In this document: piece by piece, positions 45,556 through 58,000 of the stretch
Position numbering within the stretch: the stretch's first letter is position 1
How the letters are laid out: every line of letters begins with the position of its first letter
DNA from: Cercis canadensis
Taxonomy: Eukaryota > Streptophyta > Magnoliopsida > Fabales > Fabaceae
NCBI GenBank assembly: GCA_003255065.1
Contig: QAOA01003636.1
Coordinates: forward strand, 172,772 to 236,771
Direction: 5' to 3'
DNA: 64,000 bases
The notes under the pieces: generated by a model
The model's input: the letters and a program-made list of their open reading frames with translations, nothing else
What the model was told of the DNA's origin: nothing
Databases searched by the model: none
Made by a program: the position numbers and the translations under genes

Positions 45556-47635
45556 TCATGGATTAGTCCGGAAAGGGTGGCGTTCATTCGGTTGAAGTAG
45601 ATCATGGATTTTGGAAAATATCAGCATCTGAGAAGGGTCACCACCACTACTGCTCTGTGATGTGCGGGTACTCTCCTGCAATTTGATCTTCTCATACAGA
45701 TATTGCTTCTCAGCCTCAGCCTCACTTAATCGTTGTTTTAAGTAGTTGCTTGTATATTCTTCCTCTGATTTATCTTGCTTGGCAAGGGCAATCCTCTGGA
45801 GCTTCTCAGCCTCTCGTTTTGCCTCATTAGCCTTAGATTGGAACATTTCAGCCTCTGCAGTTTTAAGCCTCACAATTCTCTCCAGTTCTTCAACTTGCAA
45901 TTTCCTTTTTTGCCTCTCCATCTTAAGTTCCGCTGCTTCCCTGGCCTTGTCTGCCAATTCACGATCACAACTGTCAAGAGCCAAACGGGCCTTCTTAAAC
46001 ATTCTCAACTTCTCATCAGCTACCATTTCCATCTTTCTTATGGCCTCCTGCACCACTTCAGCAATTCTATTGCATGCTTCCTGTGGAGCAATCAGCCTTC
46101 CACTTTCTCCATTTTCCAGGCTCTTTGGCGAGTCGACCTCAAGCTCTTCATTAAGGATAAGCATTCGTTAGAAAATTGGGAAAAGATAATAACAACCCCC
46201 TCCCCTTCTTAAATCAAGAGGCAAAATATCAATTGTAATTATTATATCAATTTTATTGATGAATCTGTTTTTCTAATTGTTGCATACTACCCCATTTTCT
46301 TTCTAAATGTTTTAACTTGGTTGCAATACAAAATTGCTTTTAGAAATAATCAAATTCAACATCAAAATAGCAAAGAAAACATAACAATGCAAAGCATGAT
46401 AATGTCTTACTTAAGTAATTTTTATATCTGACCAAAGCTTATATCAAAGCAGAAGACAAAAAATCTTATAATTAGCAGCAATGCTTCAGATAACATTTAC
46501 CTTGGAAAAATACTAATATTGCCCTGCAAGCTGTCTTTGATTCCGCCATTCCACTTTTCATCTTTTCCTTGAGTTCCTCACACTTCCAAAATAATTTCCT
46601 CCCCCGGGGGTCTTTACTACCATGAAAGATCCTACTAACAAAATCAAGCTCCCTCATTAAAGCCTCCCCATCCCAGGATGGTGCACAATGTTGGAAAACA
46701 TCTTTAACCCAACCCAACAGTTCTGAAGTCCTATTGCATGCTTGACACCTGAAAACCATCTCACTTGGTCCTGCTCCACTCTTCACAGAAGGGCCCATGC
46801 AAATAAGTTGATCACGAATGGCACAATCTGTATGAGTCCAATGAGAACACAAATCACATCCAATCCAGCGACATGTATTAACTTCAAAGTCAAACTTGTT
46901 GCAGATTACACACATGCAAAGATTGCAGAAACCATTCCTGTTGGTGCATATCTCACAGGTACAATCATCAGCAGGAAGCTGGTTTTGGCATGCTATGTTT
47001 CTGCATCTCTTGTACACGAAGATCTCAATCAGGGAATTTTGTGACAGACTGATACTTGGATGCAAAAATCCCTGAATTCCAGTGTTTATTGCAACAAGGA
47101 TTTCAAGCTGCACACGATGTGTTCTAATCAATGTTTTGGCTGTTAAATCAGTTCTACTTTGAACAAGCTTCTGCAAAATAAAAAACTCCTCTCTATGTTG
47201 TGAACCATTGCCTCCCTCAAGGATAACTCGAAGTCCGTTCTTCAGCTCTTCTAAAAATTCTTCAGGTAGATGCTCCATCTTTTCAGAGATCATATCAACT
47301 CTTTCTCTTGCTATGTCCTGAAGAGTGATTTTGTCTGCACTAGAAACACGACGAATGACTGATTGCTCCATACCATCATTCTCAGCTTTCCCATTCTCCA
47401 TCTTCTTTGCTGCAATTGCATCAGCAGTAGGCCATGTTTCTCGAGAACTGGCACTTTCTGTAGGAGAGTCACGATTATTGTCAGAGTTTGATCTAGGTTC
47501 CTCAGGAGAGAGGCGAGGATCTGAAGAAACTAGAGACAGCGACGTTTGTAGTCCTCCAACCCGTGATTGCTGACGTGGAGGGAGCATTTGTGATGAATGC
47601 TGGTGGTTGATATTAGAGCCAGATGATGTACCCAT
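45556..47635 (-). CDS. OBE1/OBE2-like: OBERON PHD-finger protein (OBE1/OBE2 type)
   Basis: Two coding exons: 46501-47635 (ATG at 47635) and 45556-46145 (stop), joined in phase 1, 574 aa. OBERON proteins are nuclear PHD proteins needed for root and shoot meristem formation. The N-terminus is Ser-rich and disordered. A conserved region includes LPEEFLEELKNGLRVILEGG. A cysteine-rich PHD module of the OBE type spans about residues 225-315, with CEICTNRNGFCNLCMCVICN, CRWIGCDLCSHWTHTDCA and FRCQAC. The second exon begins ELEVDSPKSLENGE and encodes a long coiled coil (about 400-535) ending in the family's typical NERHPFRTNP. Both exons fit OBE1/OBE2 closely in length and order; OBE1 and OBE2 cannot be told apart by eye. 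The leader probably has a long intron (donor near 48867, acceptor near 47656). Confidence 0.93.
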
Positions 47636-49150
47636 CAAAAGTTTTACTTTGTCAGTAACTGTGGAAGCAATAGTTCATATTCATTATTATTGACCACCAT
47701 ATGTGATTATATCATTCAATTGACAATGCTGACTGCAATGCTAAAAAGTTATAACCAATGAACACAGGTGAATTTATAAAGCTAACATTTTACCCATTTC
47801 AAAATATCCAAAGAAAGATAAAGTTTATTGTCTGTGTTTGAAATGCTAAACAAACAGATCATTTAATTAGGAATATGGAACCAATTGCACTCATAAACTC
47901 AATCTACTTTTGACTTGTGATCATCAAGATCACTTTTACATATAACAAATTAGATGAACGTGGAGTTCAGTTCACAAGCAATAAGCAAGGACTGCAGATG
48001 TATATCACCCCTACGTTACAGGTCATGTAGTGACATCAAGAAACCTATGCTCCTAAAGCTTCCCTCCAGAATAGTCATAATTCACAAGGCAACGCCTGAC
48101 ATAAGAGACATTCCTAAGCCTCTAATAAATTAGCAAACTGGAAACTAAAAAGAGATCTTTATTGACTTCTAGCATTCTTTCTCTTCCCCAGCCACCGCCC
48201 CATACTAACTAAAAAGATAAAAGAAAAGACAAACCAAAATGGAGAAAGAGATCGCATTTCCCAAAAGAAGGGTTTTTATTTTTTATTTTTATTATTGTCT
48301 TGAGATGGATATGATCACAATTCAAACAGAAATAACACGAAAATCCAACACAGGAGCAGATTACTTACTGTTTGATTCTAGTGTTACTTATTATTCATTC
48401 TATTATGTAGCAGTTCTAATTTTCTGTTCTTTAATTCCTTGAATATTTAGTTACTCTGGACAATAAATATTAGCTTTCAATTAGGGTAAGCTCTAAGGCC
48501 GCAACAGAGGGCTTATTCTGGATTCCCTCATTTCTCTCCTTTAGTGGACAGACAACAAGATCCACTTGCTTTTAAATCCCAAAAAGCCAACTTTGATTCA
48601 ACAAAAGTAAACCCATTAACCCAAACAGCAGATCAAACAACAAAGATTGACCAAAAATTCAAACTTCATACAGCTCACAGATCCTTCTACACACTGACCC
48701 AGAAGCCAAAAAGTCAAACTCAGAAAGCAGTATTTACTACAGATGAGCAATAATAGAAACAGCAAAGCAAGTTCAAAACTTTCCATCTTAATTGAAATCT
48801 ACACAATCAACAGAAAATCTAAAATATCTTCAGAATTCTAAGAGTGCGATCAAGGAGAGGAAGCTCACCAGAGGAGAAGAACCCCCAAGAAAACTGAGCT
48901 AAGCTCACCGATTAGAGTTAGGAATGAATCGAAGACGACGAAGAAAGGAGATTTTCAGGGTATGAAAGTGGGTTTGTTCCCGTTTTACCCCTGACCGGTG
49001 CTAGGGTTCTGAACCGGCGAACCAAATGGGATAGAGAAGAAGTGAAGAAGCGATGAAGGAGGAGGATTTTGTTTTCAACGCTATGATGACCGGTTCAGCC
49101 GGTTGACCGGTTTAACGCGTCGTGACTCGTTTGTCTTGTCGTATTGTCGG
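47636..49150 (-). promoter_or_regulatory. OBERON 5' UTR intron and promoter
   Basis: A CTCTG|GTGAGC donor near 48867 and an acceptor near 47656 on the gene strand suggest a 1.2-kb leader intron, typical of this family. Upstream lie a telo-box core (AACCCTAG in gene orientation) at 49011-49018 and a cluster of CCGGTT/AACCGG motifs at about 48993-49115 (gaccggttcagccggttgac). The CCGGTT cluster is striking in otherwise AT-rich DNA. Confidence 0.5.
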
Positions 49151-50224
49151 GGGTTAATTTGACTGGTACCGTTAATTGTACGTGAAGTTTGTTGATCTTC
49201 CTAGGGAATCAACGTGAGGTAATTCTTGACGGAAACCGATTCCTAGTAAGTGATGTCTTTCAAGGACAACAAACGGAAAACAAATTTGAATTTGCGGAAT
49301 AAAATAGATTTTCTGATGTAATAGTAATAATAATCTTGTTCATTTGTTAGCCATTTTCTTAGGTGCAAAATAACATGAATTGGAATACATATATAATTTT
49401 TTATTTTAAGTGTTTAGATGCAAATGTATACATGATTTTTTTGACATAAATATTATATCTCTCATAAAAAAAATCATTTCTACTTCATTAATTTTTTCGT
49501 TAAAATTTAATTTATTATATAATTATTTTTAGTTGTTTTTAATATTATTTCTTACAATTGAAACTCTCCCATGAAATGTGTAAATATGATTTTTTTGGCC
49601 ATGCAATTTGTAGACCTAGAAGGTTAAAAGGTCAAGCTTTATCATTTTTCTGAATAGGCTAGGTCAAGCCTATTTTTTCAATGCGGACTTGGCCTAACTA
49701 AAACCACTTTTACTTATATAGAAATGAAAAATAATAATAATAAGAGCTGTTATTACGTAGAATTTTGTATTTCATTTTCTTAAACTTGGCTTTGTTAACA
49801 CGAAGTTTTGATTTACAAATCCCAACTGACACAATCACACGAGAAAGAGTTTTTTTTTTTTTTTTTATTCATCCCTAGAAATACACATTTATTTTATCGA
49901 GGATCTATGATACTACATGAGTATGCCATACTACACTGATGTGACAAACATACTTAATTTTTATATACAAGAATATCTGAATTAAATTAGATCTATCTAA
50001 ACTTTAATTAGACTCGCCTTTTTTTTTTTTTTTTTACGTCTATTTGAGGCTACACAATAACCAGTAGTCTAGTTTATCTCCTCCTATGATTTTTTTCCTA
50101 CTCAATGTCAATAGAATTTGAATACAAGGATTTGCATGATGAAATATCAAATACTTAACAATTGAGATATTGCTTAAAGAACATTAATTACATGTAGGTG
50201 TATGAGCATAATTTCTTGAAGAGG
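49151..50224. other. AT-rich intergenic DNA
   Basis: No gene was recognised. Poly-T runs lie at about 49850-49866 and 50020-50035. Confidence 0.45.
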
Positions 50225-50234
50225 AAAAAAAGTA

Positions 50235-50782
50235 GGTTTAATTGCAATTTTGGTCATTCTATTTTAACAACTTAAACTTTTGGTCTCCTTTATTTAAAAA
50301 TAAACTATTAAGTTCTTCTATATTCATAAAATGTATAATTTTAGTCTTTTTGTCTTTAAGTCAAATCCTTAGGTTTATTTTAAGGTGTAAAGTTCTCTGA
50401 TTCATAATCCCACCGTTCAAATTGAAGAGCTACGTCTTGTGAACCTCCCAACTAAATTTCAGCTCGATCTAATGGTAGACTCAGCCCAAAATACCAAAAT
50501 CATAAGTTTTCATCTAACTGAAGATCTAGACTCATTCACCGTTAGATCGAGCTGAAATTTAGTGAGGAGGTTCACAAGATATAACTCTTCAATCTGAACG
50601 GTAAAATTATAAATTAGAAAATTTTACACTTTAAAATAAACCTAAGAATTTTGACTTAAAAACAAAAAGGACTAAAATTATATATTTTATGAATATAGAG
50701 AAACTCAATAGTTCATTTTTAAAGAAGAGAAACCAAAAAGTTTAAATTGTTAAAATAGAAGAACCAAAATTACAATTGAGCC
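50235..50782. mobile_element. Foldback Mutator-like MITE with 10-bp target duplication
   Basis: The element is almost entirely a palindrome. Arms of about 240 bp run inward from ggtttaattgcaattttgg and ccaaaattacaattgagcc to a loop of roughly 60-70 bp near 50480-50540. The arms share long blocks such as gatcgagctgaaattta and tcttgtgaacctcc in inverted order. The direct repeat aaaaaaagta flanks it at 50225-50234 and 50783-50792. A transcript would fold into a long hairpin able to feed small-RNA production (inference). Confidence 0.75.
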
Positions 50783-50851
50783 AAAAAAAGTATTAGAAAT
50801 CCTAATATATAATGTTTAATACCATTGTGACATTATTTGAAAAGCTTAAGA

Positions 50852-50896
<45 letters not shown>

Positions 50897-51831
50897 TTTC
50901 ATATCTTAGGTTAAAATGATATTGACTACAAAATTTTTGATAGCTTAAGATGATTATATAATAGGAGAGCTCAAACCACAAAGCTACTAACAAACCCGAG
51001 CCAGACTATGGCATATAGCCAACCACAAAATGTCCAGCCTTGTCAAAAAGATTTTAAATTTCTAAGAATCTCATAATTTCATTAGGGAAAAAAAAACACT
51101 CATACTTTGCCAAGTTCATGAAGTTCTGCCACATTAGTGACACAACAGACGACAACAGTCAACTTTAATAAGTACTTTTTTTTGGTATAAACTTTAATAA
51201 GTACTTGATAGACAACATTTTTGATTCAAATCTCATTCAAAGTGAGAAGAGATTATATAATTTCTTAGTGCTTCAATTTTTTAACATATTTAACTGTGTA
51301 TTTATTTTAATAATAAGATATCTTGCACCAAAACTAAATCCCTCTCTAAACGATCATAAAGACACACTCCCAACATTGTCCTAATGTATTTAGGAGAAAA
51401 ATTTCTCTAGCCCCAAAATTTAAACTTGACTAACTAAAATAAATCTATTATGGAGAGTCTAGGTAAAATTAAAATCACCTAGCTCAATAGCTTAGTAAAA
51501 ACAAGGTTACTTAAGAAACTAAATATTAAAATACATAAATTTCAATTTAATAAATAATTTCAGTTGGGTTTCCCCAAACTGCAGCTATAGATAGCAACTT
51601 GCAAAATATAAACGCTCATTGCATAAACTTACCATCAATCTCATCCTCCTTCAGATAGCTAAACCTCTGTTGCCACTAAGCATCTCCACAACAGTTCAAT
51701 TTAAAAAGAGTTTCAATTTATACAGATTTATCAAACTAGTTTTTATCTTGAACTGTTATAAGCCAATTTCCATAACACCCCCTACAGACCAAGAAATTTA
51801 ACTTCACTCTTTTCCCAGACAAAACATAAGN

Positions 51832-51881
<50 letters not shown>

Positions 51882-52081
51882 GCAATGTGGATCAAGATAA
51901 TCATGATATTGGGAGTTTAACTACTTATATCACATATGAAGGTGTGAATGTTGAGGATATGTAATACATTGAAAATTCCTCTGGAAATCTACAAACCACT
52001 CCCAAGGTTTCTGAATATTATGTGATTGCCCATAGGGGGCACAGAGAGAAAAAAGATAAAAGGAAAATCTTTTGACAGTCC
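50783..52081. other. Intergenic DNA downstream of HSP90-6
   Basis: No gene was seen. It contains an (AT)n tract at about 50855-50887, a direct repeat of actttaataagtactt at about 51160-51205 and a long poly-A run with an N at 51831-51877. Its last few hundred bases include the HSP90-6 3' UTR. Confidence 0.5.
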
Positions 52082-55000
52082 TCACTTTTGATTACCAGCT
52101 TCTGAAGGTTCAACCACCTCAGCTTCTACAGTTTCAGGTGCAAATGGCTTGGGTCCAGAGAACTGAACCTCACCAGGAGTCGACCATTTACCAGAGAGAG
52201 CCATACCCATCATCTCGTAGATCTTTCCTCCAAGCTGTGCTGGATTCTCAGGCTGCACAAAAAAGAAATTTGAGTCAAAACATAGAAGTTCACGGGCATA
52301 TCACTCCGGTAAATGACTGTTAAATTGCGTCTGGCATCTGGATGCCACTTTGTATTTACTTTCAAACTTATCGCACCCATCAAGGATGTTGCCACACATC
52401 CTAACATGGTCTAATTTTACAATGAGAATAAGTTTCAAAACAACAATAAAGCCAGATACTCACCGTAAAACCACTGGAAACCAAAGCTGCATCATACAAA
52501 AGATCAATAGCTCTTTGGGCATCTTGATCATCAGGATTTGTTTTGCATGCAGCCTGCACATTAATATTAGAAGATGTTATGTCATTGCATGATCAATTGA
52601 TATCATCAGATGTTTTAGAAAGTATGATTTCTCATTTATCATACATTCAAGTTCCTGATAATAGGGTGGTCAGGGTTGATCTCAAACACCCTTCTGCTTC
52701 TCATGAACTCCAAACTGGAAGTATCACCGACAGTTTGTGCCTTCATTAGCCTGCAGCAAATTTGTTTGAGTACCACAAATTGTCTAGTTAAATTTTCAAA
52801 ACACATCATTTAAAATAATATCCAAAGAGGACCCACCTTTCCATATTTGCGGACCAACCAAATTTTCCAGATGCCAGAACACAGGGTGAAGAGCTCAGTC
52901 GGTTTGAGATTTGTACACTTGCAACTTTATCTCCCAAACGTTTCTTAATCCAATCACAAGTTTGGCCAAATTCCTGCTTTATCTCCTTTTCCTTCTCCTC
53001 ATTCTTATCACCTGCACAAAACACAAACTACATTCACCACAGAACAAAATGGGTTTAATTTGTACGATGGAAAAGAAAAGCTCTCTGATTTCACCCCATA
53101 GCCAATTTAATGCAATGCCATGCCACTACTCATAACTGTGATGAGTGTTCACCAAATACGGTAAAGATGGAAAATAATCACCAAAAGGAAGAACAAAGAA
53201 GAAAGCAGTCTCGCTGCATTCTAGTAGCAAACTGTCCTTATAAGCAATATCGTAGCAAATAGAAGGTTTTCAATGAGCAAACCTAGATCCAAGTCTTCCT
53301 TGCTGATGTCAACAAAATTCTTTTCCTTGTATGATTTCAGATTTTGGACAGCAACCTCATCAATCGGATCAACTAAAAACAGCACCTATAGAAAGGATAT
53401 CACAAAATCATCAATATACATATATTAGCAAAAATAAGTCAAAAGATTTAGAGTCCTGAATTTTCAAAGACAGGCATATACTTCAAGATCCTTCTCAAGA
53501 AGTCTCTCCAAGAAAGGTGTGTTCTTTGCACTGGTCACACTGTCAGAGGCAATGTAGTAAATGTCCTTTTGATCAGGCTTCATATTCTCAACATATTCAT
53601 CCAAGCTGATCAATTCTTCTTCACTCTGGGAAGAGAAAAACCGAAGCAATGGAGCAATACGTTTATGATTCTCACGATCTTCAATGCAACCCAATTTCAA
53701 GTGTTTGCCAAAGTTCTCCCAGAACTTGTCATAGTCCTGCATTAGCCAGAAAAGTCAAAGAAGACAAAAAAATCAGTTCAAATACAAATGGGAAACATAC
53801 CATTCATATAAAGGACGGTGATATGAGAGAGAGAGAGATAGTTAAGTTAACAATTCTCATCAAAATATACAGAAGAATGATGAATTTATCATAGAACCAT
53901 CTAAAATGGTCCAAGTTCCTCTACAATTTAGTGAACAAACAAATAGAACTTCACTGAAGATGAAATTTTCAGCATAAGAACATACTTCTCTGTTCTCACT
54001 CATGGATATGCCTAGAATCATGTCAAAAGCCTTGCGAACCAAGCGCTTCCTCATAATCCGCACCTTCAAATAAGCGTAGAGACAAAATTAAGCAATATGA
54101 AACAACAAAATAATTATACGTGTACCCTAAGACAATTCTTGGTTCAAATACATGCATGCACTTTATCAACTTACTATGCGGCTCTCTTGAAGAATTTCAC
54201 GTGAGACATTGAGTGGAAGGTCATTTGAGTCAACAACACCTTTGACAAAGCTTAAGTATCGGGGGAACTGTTCAAGCAAATGACAAAATCAGTACAGATT
54301 AAGAGTATGTGAACACCATCAAGCTCTTACTCAATGGAGTAAATAGCAAATTCCAAATTCCTTATACCAGTTCTCCATCAAAGTCATCCGAAATGAAGAC
54401 TCTCTTCACATAGAGCCTTATATTCTTCGTCTTGGGATTAACTATGTCATCCTTCCCTGAGGTAGCAATGGCTGGAACATAAAGTATAGACCTAAATTCT
54501 ACCTCACCCTGTAATAGTAAACACAACAGCACAAATATCAAAATAAAAATTCAAAAGGCACCAGATCAGTATTGTGAATCTCATTTCAATTACATAATTT
54601 TAGGGTTTGATGCTGTAGGTTTCCTTGCTGGATTAAAGGATTTCTAAATGAACAAATAAAACAATGCACTACAAATCACAAGATGGTACTTGTGATACAA
54701 CATAAAAAATTCTTACCTCCGTTGTAAAATGTGAAGATGCTAATGGGTCCAAGTATTCATTAAAAGTTTTCTTGTAGAACTCATTATAATCCTCCTTGGT
54801 GACCTCTCTAGGGTTACGAAGCTGCAGAAACAGAGTGATGTCTAAATCTTCTTGACATAACATTCCCATAAAAACACAACATATATGCAATTGGAAATCA
54901 TAAAACTCACCCAGATTGGTTGCGTCTCATTGATGAGCTCCCAATCCCAGTATCGCTCAACAACTGTCTTAGTTTTCTTCTTCTTCTGTTACAACAAAGT

Positions 55001-58000
55001 CACAAATTAGTGAGTAAATATGCAGCTGGTAAACAATTAAAACTATTGTGGGAACTATACATGCTTGTCTCTTTATAAACAGAGAACAACCAAAACAGTA
55101 CCTCAGTCTTCTCATCTTGTTCATCCTTTTTGGCTTCAGCTGGATCCTCATCAACCTCTACCTGGAATGAGCCCAAATGAAAATATATTAAATTTACAAT
55201 TTATTTTTCTTTTGGGGGCCAAAGGGGGTTCAGTAGCTCCTGTCATGATAAACATGACCCCAGATAGTGCTATCTTTGATCTTGGATTATAGCCATACCT
55301 CTTTGGTGTAACCCTTCTCCTGCCAGGCATATATTGGGAATGAGACAAACTGTGAATAGTTCTTCACAAGTTTCTCAATTCGTTCGGGATGTGCAAAACC
55401 TTTGTCATCACGCTGAAAATAGACAGAGGGTAAAATGCAAATCCAAATCATCAGCTCAGCAATAACAAAATATATTCACAAAGTTCTCAAAAGTCAAAAA
55501 AGTTAACTCTCAAAGTACCTTAAGATACAAGGTAAGGCGAGTTCCTCTTGGAAGTAGCTTCTCAGGGTCTGTCTCCTCACGTATTGTATATGAGCTAGCA
55601 TTTGCCTCTCCTTGCCACACATATTGTTTATCAGATTTTGGACTCTTCGTCGATACAGTCACCTTTAATTAACAAAAAAACATATAACTACCAGATTCAA
55701 GGTCTCAAGAGTGGGCATATTGTTAACCTTAAGCAAATGCATACCCGGTCAGAAACCAGAAAAGCTGAATAAAAGCCCACACCAAATTGACCAATTAAAT
55801 TGTTGTCACCTCCAGCATCCTTGCTATCCTGTGAAATAATACATCTTGTCAGTACAAAAGGTAACTATAAAAGGACACAAGGCCAATAAAATAGTAGAGC
55901 ATCATATTAAAAAAATAAGACCTTCAAAGCCTTCAAGAACTTTGCAGTTCCACTTTGTGCAATAGTTCCGAGACAATCAACAAGCTCTTGCCTTGTCATA
56001 CCTATGCCTGTATCTCTGCATAAAACAGAGGTTAAAGCACTTACTGAAAGAAAAATTTATTAATCCAACAGTTATTGTAGATATTCATCTTACGTTATGG
56101 TGATAATTCCATTATCTTTATCAGCCTGGATACGAATATCAAAATCAACTGCATCCTTTAAAAGTTCAGGCTCTGTAACGCTTAGAAACCGCAGCTTATC
56201 CAAGGCATCACTTGCATTACTGCAGAAAGAATTTATAGATTAGTTGACTGGGAAATGTAGATATTAGAATTGTCAGATCTGAGTCACAGATAAATAGAGG
56301 CTTGTCTCAGTGAGTTTTCAGAGAATACGTTCTATAACCAGACTGCACACTAGACAAGCTATAGCCAGATCTACTAGTTCTTTAGCCTATGCAATTAACA
56401 GGACTTATCGATGAGTAATAAAAATTATTACCTAAGCTATCTGAATTGGAAAATTATTAAATGAGATAAAAAAGAGTTAATGAAACTTTCTTGCAAGTCA
56501 AGATGGCATGGAGGTGTATCATTTTCTAGACAAGATTGTAAGACAACAATATGATCAGAAACTCAATTTTTAACTTGATTTAATTTAGGCACTAGTGTTC
56601 ATGACACAACCTTTGAAATGGTCTTAAATGCACCACCAATGTCTCCAAGAATAATAACCATATAACGATTCTATGCAAAGGGAAAAACTAAAATGTAACA
56701 TCAAGAATTTGATTAACAGTTAATGGTTTTGCAGCATCGTAGTTAAAATAATTGCAACATAAACAACAGGCACTAGCTGGAGAATAGTAAAGAAGTCTAA
56801 TAATTATCAGTCTACAGTTTGTTCACACTGCATCAGATTCGAACCGTACTAACATGATATAATGCTAATAATGTGCATCAATCACAAAGCAATGGTATTT
56901 ATAAACATTAATATCACCAATAATATATACCTGATAAGCTCCCTAAGAAAAACTTCCTTGTTACTGTATAAGCTGTTAACAATGAGATCCAAGAGGCGAC
57001 TAACCTGCCAATGAAGCAAAAATTAATACAAGTCCAAAATCATCATATATTATGTGGAATGGTGACCAAACAAGCACCTCTGCTTGGTACTCATATGTCT
57101 CAGCTGGAGGGGAATTGGATGCATCAGATGCTGCAGCAGTTGATTCATATCGCTTGGAGAAAAACAAGTCCCTTTTAAAGTATGGTTGATTTGTGGATTC
57201 AATGGTGCCAGATTTCTCTGAATTTAAGACAGAATACCATCTGGTTTTGTGGTCATTCTCTCCAACCTGCTCAATATACAATTTAAAAGCATACATGTAT
57301 AAAATTGACACAAAATGGAAATATTCAATACCCAAAAAATAAACCTGCAATGTTAATATTGGCAAAAAAAAAAAAATGTTGCCTTATTGTGATGAATGCA
57401 ATCATTACAAAAATACCGGGAGAGATTTATAGCAGGTCAATGCTCCTATTATGATTAAAGTCATTAAACTATGCAAATTATTGTAAAATAACAAAGAAAC
57501 AAAATATGATAGCAAGTGAAAGGCCATAATTTACAAGTAAAGAAAAAAACCATTACAAACAGAAAGATACACACAAACCAAAAGTAAAAATGGGAACCCA
57601 GAATCGAATTTTCACTCATTTCCCTGTTCAAAATGTTCAAGTTAAGATTTTTGAACGAAAATTAGAGACAGCATAAAATTGGATTCCAACAGTAAAATTC
57701 CGTTGGAATTACCGTTGGAATTCAAATTCCGTTGAAATTTTGTAATTTCAGCGACTTTTTTCCAACGTCACAAATTCCGTTGGAATTACCGTTGGAATAC
57801 GAAATTCCGTTGGAATCCAATTTTTTTCTTGTAGTGGCTGTTAACAATGAGATCCAAGAGACGACTAACCTGCCAATGAAGCAAAAATTAATACAAGTCC
57901 AAAATCATCTTATATTATGTGGAATGGTGACCAAACAAGCACCTCTGCTTGGTACTCATATGTCTCAGCTGGAGGGGAATTGGATGCATCAGATGCTGCA

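Noticed and set aside
45746..46212. Plus-strand open frames opposite OBERON exon 2
   Set aside because: Shadows of the coiled-coil coding sequence on the other strand.
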